From contig NZ_VLLF01000012.1 of assembly GCF_007830545.1 (NCBI RefSeq), positions 62,001 through 126,000 of the forward strand: a stretch of DNA of 64,000 nucleotides, written 5' to 3'. Below are positions 8,790 to 17,000 of the stretch, one piece after another. How positions within the stretch are numbered: the stretch's first letter is position 1; every line of letters begins with the position of its first letter. This DNA is from Roseibium hamelinense. GTDB taxonomy: Bacteria; Pseudomonadota; Alphaproteobacteria; Rhizobiales; Stappiaceae. The notes under the pieces were generated by a model. That model did not search any database. It was given only the letters and a program-made list of their open reading frames with translations, and was not told the DNA's origin. Position numbers and translations under genes: made by a program.

Positions 8790-9674
8790 ATGGAAGTATT
8801 TGTAACCGGCGGAACCGGCACCATCGGCAGTGCGGTCATCAAACGTCTGGTGGCCGATGGCGCCAGCGTCATAGGCCTGACCAGGTCCGAACAGGCAAGC
8901 GATGCCCTCAGGCGCAAGGGGGCCAGCGCGTATCCGGGAGACCTCAAGGTTCCGGAGGGGTGGGCCGAGCGCGCCGCAGCCTGTGACGCTGTTGTTCACG
9001 CCGGGGCGACCTTCGACGCCGAGATGGCGCAGGTGGACAGGCGCGCCATGCAGGCCCTTCAAAAGGCGGCCATGTTGCGCCAGACCAAATTGCGCCTCGT
9101 CTATACCGGCGGCATTTGGCTGTTTCCCGCTGCAGGACCTCAATCTCCGCTGCTTCAAACGACCGCCTTCTCCCCCGTTCCAGCCTTTAAATGGGCAGGA
9201 GAACAGGTGCGGTCGCTGCTGCATGCGCAAAACCTTAATCTGTCCGTGATACATCCGGGCCTGGTTTGCGGGCCGGATGCGGGGCCGGTTTTCGAAATGG
9301 CGCGCTCTGCAGCCTCGGGAGAGACCTTTCGGACGCGGGCGCAACCTGAAACGCGCTGGCCGCTTGTCCACGTTGATGACCTAGCAGGGCTTTACGCGAA
9401 GGTGTTGGCCCATTCCTCCTTCCGTGTGGCTGTTATTGCCGCACCGGTCGCCGGAGCACCTGTGCATGACATTGCCGGATCCGTTAGCGCAGCATGCGGG
9501 CTCGAGGTGATTGTTGAAACCATGCCAACGCCCGACGATGCAGACCCCCGGGTGGATTGGGCGGCCGGTTACGCGCGTTCACAGGTCGTAAACACAAACG
9601 CGGCCAAACGACTGTCCGGATGGTCCGCGGAACATGACACCTTGCAAAACCTTGTCGGCGCGATCTGCGTTTAA
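8790..9674 (+). CDS. NAD(P)-dependent epimerase/dehydratase family protein
   Basis: A 294-residue short-chain dehydrogenase of the extended, atypical type. The dinucleotide-binding motif TGGTGTIG lies at residues 6-13 (MEVFVTGGTGTIGSAV). The usual catalytic Tyr-x-x-x-Lys is not obvious: WAGEQ near residue 137 falls where it would be expected. The reaction may therefore be non-standard, as in NmrA-like or atypical members. The ATG at 8790 puts the nucleotide fold at the very N-terminus; longer starts would add 80 unrelated residues. Substrate unknown. Confidence 0.82.
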   Translation: MEVFVTGGTGTIGSAVIKRLVADGASVIGLTRSEQASDALRRKGASAYPGDLKVPEGWAERAAACDAVVHAGATFDAEMAQVDRRAMQALQKAAMLRQTKLRLVYTGGIWLFPAAGPQSPLLQTTAFSPVPAFKWAGEQVRSLLHAQNLNLSVIHPGLVCGPDAGPVFEMARSAASGETFRTRAQPETRWPLVHVDDLAGLYAKVLAHSSFRVAVIAAPVAGAPVHDIAGSVSAACGLEVIVETMPTPDDADPRVDWAAGYARSQVVNTNAAKRLSGWSAEHDTLQNLVGAICV

Positions 9675-9695
9675 CCACGTCGTTCGCCCAGAACG

Positions 9696-9721
9696 AAAAA
9701 GGGCGCGGCCAAGCCGCGCCC
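9696..9721 (-). terminator. Terminator of the 44-residue membrane-protein gene
   Basis: Arms 9701-9709 and 9713-9721 (GGGCGCGGC and its complement) form a nine-pair GC stem. On the minus strand it is followed at once by TTTTT. The orientation supports a real transcript from the small gene at 9746-9880. Confidence 0.85.
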
Positions 9722-9745
9722 CAAATATCCAAATTGCCTGCCAAC

Positions 9746-9880
9746 CTATTTGGCAACCGCAATTGCCTGTTGTGCACCGTCGACATCGTTGAACAGAACC
9801 AGAAGTGCCAATGCACCACCGACAGCCAGCACTGTCCAAACCGTTACGCCCCAACAGGACTTTTGTACGTTTTCGTCCAT
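9746..9880 (-). CDS. Small single-pass membrane protein (44 aa)
   Basis: A 44-residue open frame beginning MDENVQKSCWGVTVW and ending in a TAG stop. Residues about 11-30 (VTVWTVLAVGGALALLVLF) form one membrane helix. The ATG at 9880 has AAAGGGTG six bases upstream, and a textbook terminator follows 25 bases after the stop. Both support expression. I do not recognise the family; the size recalls small subunits of respiratory or transport complexes, but no motif proves this. Confidence 0.62.
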   Translation of the reverse strand: MDENVQKSCWGVTVWTVLAVGGALALLVLFNDVDGAQQAIAVAK

Positions 9881-10127
9881 GAACACCCTTTAGTGTCTGC
9901 CCGGCCACATCTTGAAAGGCTCCGCCCCCCGATGCCCGAATGTGGCCTCATTGCGGCGAGGAGGTAAATGATCGGTTACCATTTCGCAAGCGCAAAATTT
10001 GATCACCAGCCGTGCACGCGATGCATTTCTATCATCGGCAATTGAAAAGACTGACATTTCCGGCACATAGAGGCCTGTCAGTTACCGAACAAATCGGTTT
10101 AAATACGCGCTGTGCATTGCAAGGAAT

Positions 10128-10916
10128 ATGACGCAAATGGATCCACTTACACCCATCGATCTGGCCGCTGTTGCCTGGTTCCTGTTTGCATGGTTCGGCT
10201 TAAACATTGTTGTGGAACTCTCGCCCTTGCGAAAAAGGACCCTATCCCATGCAATGGACCGTTGCCGGCGCGGCTGGATGCTTGCGATGGCAACACGGGA
10301 CGTGAGGATCATGGACACTGCGATTTTATCAGGCCTGCAACAAGGAACCGCGTTTTTCGCCTCTACTGCGCTGCTGGCCATAGGCGGCTGTTTTGCCTTG
10401 CTCGATTCCACTGAACGAATACTGCAGGTGGCCGCGGACCTGTCGATCCCAGTTGATGCCAGCCGGGCTCTTTGGGAGATCAAGGTCCTTGGGCTGATGC
10501 TGATTCTGGCCTATGCATTCTTCAAATTCGGCTGGGCCTACAGATTGTTCAACTATTCCAGCATCGTAATGGGCGCGGTGCCCGAGCGCACACAATCGGA
10601 ATTGCCACGCATCAACATGATTGCTTCGAAAGCCGGCGACATGAACGTTCTTGCCGGACGCCATTTCAACCGCGGCCAACGCGCGTTGTTTTTTGCGGTC
10701 GGCTTTCTGGGATGGTTTGCCGGACCGGTCGTTTTTTCAATCACGACCCTTGCCGTGTTGTCGGTGCTGTTGCGCCGTCAGTTCGTTTCCAAGGCGCGCG
10801 CAGCGCTGTTGGACTCCAGCGAGTTGATGGCTCCTGGGCACCGGTCTTCCGGTCTGTCACCGACAAGTTCGGGCGAATACACTGAGACGGGATCCTCAAA
10901 CCCCTTCACCCGGTAG
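10128..10916 (+). CDS. DUF599 family membrane protein
   Basis: A 262-residue inner-membrane protein of the DUF599 family, function unknown. Four hydrophobic segments are visible: about residues 10-30, 70-92, 112-135 and 183-215. AAGGAAT precedes the ATG. The family core ends near LLRRQFVSKARAALLD. The last 33 residues are an extra hydrophilic tail encoded opposite the 3' end of the convergent cyclase gene, a 139-base coding overlap. Confidence 0.8.
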   Translation: MTQMDPLTPIDLAAVAWFLFAWFGLNIVVELSPLRKRTLSHAMDRCRRGWMLAMATRDVRIMDTAILSGLQQGTAFFASTALLAIGGCFALLDSTERILQVAADLSIPVDASRALWEIKVLGLMLILAYAFFKFGWAYRLFNYSSIVMGAVPERTQSELPRINMIASKAGDMNVLAGRHFNRGQRALFFAVGFLGWFAGPVVFSITTLAVLSVLLRRQFVSKARAALLDSSELMAPGHRSSGLSPTSSGEYTETGSSNPFTR

Positions 10917-12043
10917 CTGCCGAAAATTCCCTTTCGGCACCCCATGATGCCGGCGATGGCATCGGAGACCAGGATTTCCTTGTCGAGGTCCTTTGCAAGC
11001 TCGGCAATGCGCGCGGCGAGGTTCACAACCGGTCCGATTACCGTGAAATCGAGCCGTTTCTCGCTTCCCACATTGCCGAAGAACACATCTCCCGCATGCA
11101 ATGAGATCCCGACCCGCATGTCAGGCGTGCAGCTGCACGTGTTGTGTTGGTTGATGTCCTGAATTCGGCGTGACGTTTCCCGGGCGGCCATCAAGGCCCG
11201 CCTCGCCGCATCCACTGCGCCCTCCTCCGTTTCGTAAGGAAAGATCGCCATCACTTCATCGCCAATGTATTTCAGCACCTCGCCGCCATGTGTCTCCACA
11301 GCATCAGTCATGGCACCAAAATACTTATTGAGAAAGAGCACCAATTTGTCGGCCGGCAGCTCGTTCGACAATTTGGTAAAGCCGCGCAAATCGGCAAAGC
11401 TGACAATCGCCGATATCCATTCTCCGTCACCGCGCTTGATGGAGCCGTTCAGCACCCGGCCTCCGGCACGCGCGCCCACATAGGTATCGAGCAGCGTTTC
11501 TGCGGTCCGCCGCAATGTACGAAGTTCACAAACCAGGCCCACGGGTTTGACAATCGATTCGAAAACGCCGACATGCCCGGCGCTAAAGCCGCCAGGCGCT
11601 TTCGTAGCGAAAGTCAGCGCCTTGGTCGTCCCATCTGAAAACGGCATAGGCAGCGCGATATAGTCGGAATATCCGTCCTGGCGAAGATCGTCGATGATGC
11701 CGAACTCGCCCTCCTCGCGTTCGGCTGCAATCGGGCACCGGACGGTCTGACCTTCCGTGTAGACAATTTTCAGCGGGCTGTTGTGATACCGCTCATCCAG
11801 CTCGTCACTGGCCGGATAGCGGTTCAGCTCCCGGGTGCCATCGCTTGTCCAGACCGCCGCCTCGGCCCGAACGTTTGGATGCAGCAAGACGATGCCGGTG
11901 GAAATCCGGTCCGCCGGAACACCTCCGGCCCGCAAGCGCACCGCCAGCTCCTCAATAAGCTCGAGGCTGTCCTGCATGCCAATGGCTTCCAAATACAGCC
12001 ATTGAACCACGTCCGCAGCGACCAGCGGGGCTTCCATCACCAT
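10778..12043 (-). CDS. Class III adenylate/guanylate cyclase
   Basis: A 421-residue soluble cyclase that should make cAMP or cGMP. The N-terminal half (about 1-200) is a sensory region of unclear fold. The catalytic domain (about 210-400) keeps the first metal ligand in VSFADLRGFT, the second in KYIGDEVMAIF, and the Asn/Arg transition-state pair in VVNLAARI. The start is uncertain. The ATG at 12043 gives MVMEAPLVAADVV, and a further upstream frame to 12088 adds an unlikely Lys-rich leader. Its C-terminal 46 codons overlap the DUF599 gene on the other strand. Confidence 0.88.
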   Translation of the reverse strand: MVMEAPLVAADVVQWLYLEAIGMQDSLELIEELAVRLRAGGVPADRISTGIVLLHPNVRAEAAVWTSDGTRELNRYPASDELDERYHNSPLKIVYTEGQTVRCPIAAEREEGEFGIIDDLRQDGYSDYIALPMPFSDGTTKALTFATKAPGGFSAGHVGVFESIVKPVGLVCELRTLRRTAETLLDTYVGARAGGRVLNGSIKRGDGEWISAIVSFADLRGFTKLSNELPADKLVLFLNKYFGAMTDAVETHGGEVLKYIGDEVMAIFPYETEEGAVDAARRALMAARETSRRIQDINQHNTCSCTPDMRVGISLHAGDVFFGNVGSEKRLDFTVIGPVVNLAARIAELAKDLDKEILVSDAIAGIMGCRKGIFGSYRVKGFEDPVSVYSPELVGDRPEDRCPGAINSLESNSAARALETN

Positions 12044-12144
12044 GGGATAATCTTTCTTTTTTGAGCCACAACCTGTATATGGGACCAATCAGTCCAAATT
12101 AAAGTGTCCCAATGTGCCGGTCACATGTTTTTTCTGAAAGTCTG

Positions 12145-12951
12145 CTATTCGGTTTGCGCAGGTCCCGGGAAAAAGGCACTGCTCCGTCCGGTCAAGCGGT
12201 ACACGGCCAACCCGATCCATTCTTTGAATGCAATATCGAACCGTCTCATACCAGTGGACGCGCCGGCAAAACCACGCCACACATCCTCAGGTCCTCGTGT
12301 TCGATAGTCTACCGGATAAGGCACAACACCTGACCATCCAGCTGCTTCGAACACCCCGACAGCGCGTGGCATATGGTAGGCTGAAGTCACCAGAAGCCAC
12401 TTCTGTCCCGGCTGGGGCTGGAGAACGCCTTTGGTCAGAACCGCGTTTTCCCAGGTGTTGCGGGATTTGTCTTCAAGCACGACACGTTCTGGATCAATGC
12501 CAAAGTCGGCAAACAACCGCGCTGCCCCTTCGGCTTCTGTTGCCTGAGATGGAATGATCACGCCATGACCGCCGGTATGGATGATCTTTGCGCCGGGCAA
12601 CGCACGCGCCAGTCTTGCTGCGATGGTCAGCCGCTCTCCAGACGAAGTCAGAGCCGTATCCTTTCGGGCCCCGGTGACAACGGTATCAACCGAGCCTCCC
12701 AGAACGATCACGCCGCTGATGTCTTGGAGTTCGGAAGGCCTCGAAAACCGGTCCTCGAGCGGTTGAATTAGCCAGTTTGCTGCTGGGGAAAGTCCCAACA
12801 ACAACATCCCGGCAAGACTGAGAACCACAGCCGCGCGCCCTACCCCGCCAAAACGCGTAAACAACAGGATCGCGCCTACAACTCCCAGAACAATCAGAAA
12901 GTTGGATGGGCGGATCAGGAAATATGCGATTTTTGAAATGTAAAAAAACAC
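12145..12951 (-). CDS. YdcF/SanA/ElyC family protein (DUF218)
   Basis: A 268-residue envelope protein of the DUF218 family. E. coli ElyC and SanA of this fold affect cell-wall precursor use and envelope permeability. Two N-terminal membrane helices (about 8-28 and 33-55) precede the conserved domain with GVIVLGGSVDT, then KIIHTGGHG, DKSRNTWENA and TSAYHMPRAVGVFE. The start is a GTG preceded by GAAGGTTGAG. Confidence 0.88.
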   Translation of the reverse strand: MFFYISKIAYFLIRPSNFLIVLGVVGAILLFTRFGGVGRAAVVLSLAGMLLLGLSPAANWLIQPLEDRFSRPSELQDISGVIVLGGSVDTVVTGARKDTALTSSGERLTIAARLARALPGAKIIHTGGHGVIIPSQATEAEGAARLFADFGIDPERVVLEDKSRNTWENAVLTKGVLQPQPGQKWLLVTSAYHMPRAVGVFEAAGWSGVVPYPVDYRTRGPEDVWRGFAGASTGMRRFDIAFKEWIGLAVYRLTGRSSAFFPGPAQTE

Positions 12952-13290
12952 TGCTCAACCTTCGGCGCGGATCTGGTGATCCATATGCCACAAGACGCAA
13001 CCGGGTGCCTTAAAAACGTTTCACCGGGTTTCATGGCGGGTGAACATACTATTCCAGCAAGCTGCCGACCGCACCTATTGACAAATTTCGTATGATCCAA
13101 CGAGAAAAACCGCAATTTACGCAGCGTATTCATGCACTTAAATAGTCTGTTTACATACAAACCTGAAACTGTGGTCCAGATCAACGCAATCTCCGGAAAC
13201 CACTTACGCAACTTACCAAATTTTGAAACCATACCATGTGCCCAAACGTATTGATCTTATGACGCATCTGACAAAAAGGCAGGCGTTGGA
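12952..13290. other. Divergent intergenic region, no gene seen
   Basis: About 340 bases between the YdcF gene and the broken MetOD1 gene. I see no credible reading frame, RNA or repeat; it presumably holds promoters for both directions. Confidence 0.5.
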
Positions 13291-13827
13291 ATGCAAAACG
13301 AAGCTGGCAAGGTGCAAAAGGTGCGCGATGCATCGCTTGAACTGCACACCGAAGACTTCTTCAGCCGAATTCTGCGCGAGTTGTCAGGAACGCTGTAAGA
13401 CGTGGTCGGTCTCAAAGAAGCAGAGGGTTTTATCACGGTGGTCGGAAGCCGGATCGGCAATGCAATCGACAATGAATACAAAACCGCAATGCGCGTAAAT
13501 GCCCTGCCCCGTGATGTGGTCTCGAGTGTTCTGGTGGACCTGAAACGGCGCGTCGGCAGCGATTTCGAGGTTGAATATGAGGACGATGAGAAGATCGTTC
13601 TTCGAAATTCCCGCTGCCCGTTTGGGGAAAAAGTCAAAGGCCGCCCTTCCCTTTGCATGATGACGACCAATGTTTTCGGGCGGATAACGGCTAACAACAC
13701 TGGATATGCAAAAGTTCACATTGAGCAGGCCATAGCCACCGGCGCCTCGGGCTGCCGCGTTGTTGTCTATCTGAGCGAAACCGCTGCCGGTACCGAAGGT
13801 GGCGTCGAATTTTTCAGGACTGCATGA
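13291..13827 (+). pseudogene. Methanogen-output-domain-1 (MetOD1) sensor gene with an in-frame TAA
   Basis: From the ATG at 13291 the frame reads MQNEAGKVQK..., then FFSRILRELSGTL, then a TAA at 13396-13398. It continues in the same frame as DVVGLKEAEGFITVVGSRIG to a TGA at 13825-13827. The sequence is family-like on both sides of the stop, so the codon interrupts one original 178-residue protein. The distal part keeps the Cys motif CPFGEKVKGRPSLCMMTTNVFG (split here by position: Cys before PFG and Cys before MMT), typical of the MetOD1 sensory or output domain. A GTG at 13402, one codon after the stop with AGGAA upstream, could restart translation and give 141 residues. Four bases later begins a GGDEF gene with the same kind of lesion. 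Confidence 0.7.
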
Positions 13828-13831
13828 GAGT

Positions 13832-14758
13832 ATGGACAGCCTAACGGAATTGGCGCGCCAATTTGTCGAAATGTTTACCGATGCCGCGTTCATGGTTGAC
13901 GCTGACGGCACGATTGTGGTGTCGAACGGCTCGGCATCGGCACTGTTCGCCCAGCCGATAGCCGACGCGAACGCTTCCCCATTTGCAGAGACATCGGAGA
14001 TTGCCAGACTTATTTCGGCAGCGCGCACGACCTCGGCCCCGGTTCCAGCTCGGGTCAAACTGCCACACGGGAATGAGTGTATTGCCTATGCCACCCGGAT
14101 ATCTCTACCCGAAACGCCATTCGACGGGAGCATTGTTGTTCGCCTCGATCAACGCGTCGATGTGGCAACAAAATTTGCAGCTTTGAACTCCGAGCTCAAA
14201 GCACTGACCGCCAAATACAAACACACGCACCAGCAAAAGTCGGAACTTGAAGTCCACGCATTCCGCGATCCGCTCACCCACGTTCTTAACCGCCGCGGGT
14301 TCGACGAAGCTCTCGAAAGCGAACACAAGCGCGCCCTCAGGTACCAGCGCAAGCTGAGCCTCGCCGTACTCGACCTGGACCATTTCAAGTCGATCAATGA
14401 CCAGCACGGTCATGCCGTTGGCGATGCGGTACTGAGCCATTTTTCGCATATTTGCCAGGATGCGCTCAGAGACGGTGATGTGGTCGCGCGAATAGGCGGC
14501 GAGGAGTTTGCAATACTGCTGCCGTAAACAGACTTGTCCGATGCTTCTATTGTCATATCCCGGGTCCTGCAGAATACAGCGGCAACAGTGGTCGAAAGCC
14601 TGAACACCACCGTTTCCTTCACAGTCAGCGCCGGTGTCTGCGAGTTGAAACACAACGAGACTGCGAAAGCCTTTTTGCACCGCGCAGACCAAAATCTGTA
14701 TGTGGCGAAAAACTCCGGCCGGAATTGCTTCATCAACGATACGGATTTGGCAGCCTAG
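13832..14758 (+). pseudogene. PAS-GGDEF diguanylate cyclase gene interrupted by TAA
   Basis: The frame starts at ATG 13832 (MDSLTELARQF), four bases after the MetOD1 frame. A PAS-like region (about 1-115) is followed by a short coiled coil and a GGDEF domain with LAVLDLDHFKSIND and ARIGGEEFAILLP. The inhibitory RxxD site (RDGD) is in place. A TAA at 14525-14527 follows LLP directly. The same frame then continues TDLSDASIVISRVL... to HRADQNLYVAKNSGRN, the normal end of a GGDEF domain, and stops at TAG 14758. Many homologues have LLPQTDL here, so CAA to TAA is the simplest change. The truncated 231-residue product lacks the last part of the catalytic fold and is probably inactive. Confidence 0.75.
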
Positions 14759-14811
14759 AGCCGGAGGGAACCAGCAGCTGGGCCGGCAGTGTCTAGGTAC
14801 ACGCCGGACAC

Positions 14812-14837
14812 AAAAAAGGCGCCCATCAAGGCGCCTT
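14812..14837 (-). terminator. Terminator of the ClpP-type gene
   Basis: On the minus strand an eight-pair stem (AAGGCGCC with its complement, 14837-14830 and 14823-14816) with a six-base loop is followed by T residues to 14812. It lies 27 bases after the stop codon. Confidence 0.85.
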
Positions 14838-14864
14838 CTTCAATTCGGGAAATACGATCCGCGA

Positions 14865-15479
14865 TCAGCTGAGTTCGTTCACACTCGTTACGACCTTGCC
14901 GACCAAACCGTACTCAATGCCTTCTTCCGGGCTCATCCAGTAGTCGCGATCGGTATCCTTCTCGATTCGCTCGATGGGCTGACCGGTGGCATCCGCAAAT
15001 ATCTTGTTCAGGCGGTCACGCATCTTGATGATCTCTTTCGCCTGAATCTCGATGTCTGTTGCCATACCGCCGGCGCCACCGGACGGTTGGTGCAACAAGA
15101 AACGGGTGTTCTGGGTGCAGAAGCGCTTTTCCTTCGGAACGGACACGTAAATCAGTGCCCCCGCACTTGCGACCCAGCCCATCCCGAGAATGCGGACTTC
15201 CGGGGAAATAAATTTGATCGTGTCATGGATCATGTCACCCGATTCAACGTGTCCGCCGGGAGACGAGACAATCACGGTGATTGGATCGTTGGAGACCTGT
15301 GCCAGAGCCAGAAGGCGTGCGCACACATCGCGCGCCATTTCCTGTGTCACCGGGCCGGTGATCAGGACCGTACGGGCCTCAAACAGGTGCTTGTCGACCT
15401 GGATGGACGGCTGGCTCTTGGTCTTTTCATCTTCCTCGTCATCGAGGCGAGCTGGCACCGTTGTCGTATAGTTTTTCAT
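14865..15479 (-). CDS. ClpP-type ATP-dependent protease proteolytic subunit (variant)
   Basis: A 204-residue S14 family serine protease. The nucleophile Ser is in [10 protein letters not shown] near residue 104, the His in [10 protein letters not shown], and the Asp in [10 protein letters not shown]. The ATG at 15479 ([19 protein letters not shown]) gives an acidic 25-residue leader and the usual family length; an upstream start at 15566 seems unlikely. It differs from housekeeping ClpP, which usually has MAASMGA around the Ser. It is therefore probably a paralogue that forms mixed or specialised Clp rings. It stands alone with its own terminator. Confidence 0.88.
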   Translation of the reverse strand: MKNYTTTVPARLDDEEDEKTKSQPSIQVDKHLFEARTVLITGPVTQEMARDVCARLLALAQVSNDPITVIVSSPGGHVESGDMIHDTIKFISPEVRILGMGWVASAGALIYVSVPKEKRFCTQNTRFLLHQPSGGAGGMATDIEIQAKEIIKMRDRLNKIFADATGQPIERIEKDTDRDYWMSPEEGIEYGLVGKVVTSVNELS

Positions 15480-15633
15480 GCGCAGGATTGGCTCCGTTGA
15501 CTTGCTGCCGACAGGACATCGGCCGGTTCTTGGTCCCTGTGTAAGCGATGCAAACGCGGTCCGCAAACAAAGACCGGAGGAATACCCTTAAAAGAGTTAT
15601 CAGACCCGCAACATAAGCGTCCTTAAGCGCGCG

Positions 15634-16485
15634 TCAATCGGTGGTGCGCGGCGCCGGTACGGCTTTCTCGTTGCGGGACATCATAAGATGCCAGATCAGA
15701 GCGACAATGAACGGCAGCGATGGCCAATAAAACCAAAGCGAGGACAGACCGGACGTCAAAATATTCAATACAAAGAAAAAGCCGATCATAAAAACACAAC
15801 TGCGAACGCGCCGGGGTTGTCGCTTGAACCAGTCTCTGGCCTGTTCAAAACCACCCTTGGCGGTCTTGGCCACATTCGCATCGCGCATCCCGTATGGTGA
15901 GTCGTTGTCTGATTTGCCGGATGCCCCATCCGGCACCGGCTGTGCCGCCTCCGGCGCGTTGCGCCCGCCCAGGCGAACCGAATAGGTGCCAACGGGTTCA
16001 CTGACGTTTTTAAAGGTCTTTTGACCGAGCGCATCAAACCCAAGGGCTAATTTGCTGCGCACCTGATCAAACACGGATTGGGACAGCATGATCCCACCGC
16101 GTGGCGCCAGTTCCTGAAGCCGCGCGGCGACATTGACGCCATCGCCATAAATGTCGTCACCCTCCACCATCAAATCACCCAGATTAATGCCGATCCGGAA
16201 CTCCATTTTCTCGGTTTCGGGAAGCTCCGCGTTTTTATGGGCGAGTTCGTTCTGAATATCGACAGCGCACTGGACCGCCTCGACAACGCTGGAAAACTCA
16301 ATGATGACCGCATCGCCCCAAGTGTTGACGATCCGACCATTGTGGCGCTCGGTTAATCCGCTCATGATGCTGCGGTAGGCGCGCAATCGCGACAAGGTCC
16401 CGTCCTCATCGCGCTCCATCAGCCTCGAGTAGTGCGCGACATCGGCGCACATCACGGCTGCAAGGCGGCGCTTGGCCCGCTGCAT
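15634..16485 (-). CDS. Class III cyclase with C-terminal two-helix membrane domain
   Basis: A 283-residue nucleotide cyclase. The catalytic domain is N-terminal (about 1-175): CADVAHYSRLM holds the first metal Asp, NTWGDAVIIEF the second, and DGVNVAARL the Asn/Arg pair. After a charged linker, residues about 227-270 contain two membrane helices around SSLWFYWPSLPF, as in the 2TM domain family. The catalytic part therefore sits on the cytoplasmic face, anchored from its C-terminus. This is the reverse of the usual order, in which the membrane part comes first. Confidence 0.9.
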   Translation of the reverse strand: MQRAKRRLAAVMCADVAHYSRLMERDEDGTLSRLRAYRSIMSGLTERHNGRIVNTWGDAVIIEFSSVVEAVQCAVDIQNELAHKNAELPETEKMEFRIGINLGDLMVEGDDIYGDGVNVAARLQELAPRGGIMLSQSVFDQVRSKLALGFDALGQKTFKNVSEPVGTYSVRLGGRNAPEAAQPVPDGASGKSDNDSPYGMRDANVAKTAKGGFEQARDWFKRQPRRVRSCVFMIGFFFVLNILTSGLSSLWFYWPSLPFIVALIWHLMMSRNEKAVPAPRTTD

Positions 16486-16581
16486 GGTATCTACCCCTGG
16501 TCCGTATCCACCTTAAGGAATGGGAAGTCCGGCCCCAAATTGCAACCGTGAAAATCCGTATGCCCTGACCCGCCTGCCAAT

Positions 16582-16992
16582 TCAGGAGCCGGCAGTAGCC
16601 GACATCTTTTGCAAGACGCTGAGAGCGTTCTGTGCTTTTTCCACTTGAACGAAAACATGATCATGAAAGTAACCGGCGACAACATTTGCGGAAATACCGT
16701 CTTTGGCGAGGGCCTGCGATATGGCCGCCGTCAAACCGACCGCCTCCAAACTGGAATGCACGGTCAAAGTGATGCGCCGGAATTGACCGGTTTCACCAAA
16801 CCCGAGAGTTTTTGCCCGCTCGACGGGCAGGATCGCCGTGATCCCCTCCACCTCACGGATGAGCCCGGCCGGTTCCAGCTCCGAAAGCTGGGCCATGGTC
16901 CGGTTGGGAAAGGTGCAGAACACATAACGTTGCGGGTCAAGCTCCGGCTGCATGTGCACCAAGAGCGCCGAGAGATCGGTTTCGCCGGTCAT
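16582..16992 (-). CDS. ACT-domain protein
   Basis: A 136-residue protein with an ACT-like ligand-binding fold. Features are LLVHMQPELDPQRYVF at the start, ITAILPVERA in the middle, and SANVVAGYFHDHVFVQ near the end. Proteins of this family bind small ligands such as amino acids and are usually uncharacterised. The ATG at 16992 is one choice; a GTG at 17004 would overlap the stop of the dehydrogenase gene. Either way it is the last gene of the isovaleryl-CoA dehydrogenase operon. Confidence 0.8.
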   Translation of the reverse strand: MTGETDLSALLVHMQPELDPQRYVFCTFPNRTMAQLSELEPAGLIREVEGITAILPVERAKTLGFGETGQFRRITLTVHSSLEAVGLTAAISQALAKDGISANVVAGYFHDHVFVQVEKAQNALSVLQKMSATAGS

Positions 16993-17000
16993 GGTTGCCG

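Noticed and set aside
13291..14758. Reassignment of TAA to a sense codon
   Set aside because: Several ordinary genes in the window end in TAA with family-typical lengths, so TAA works as a stop here.
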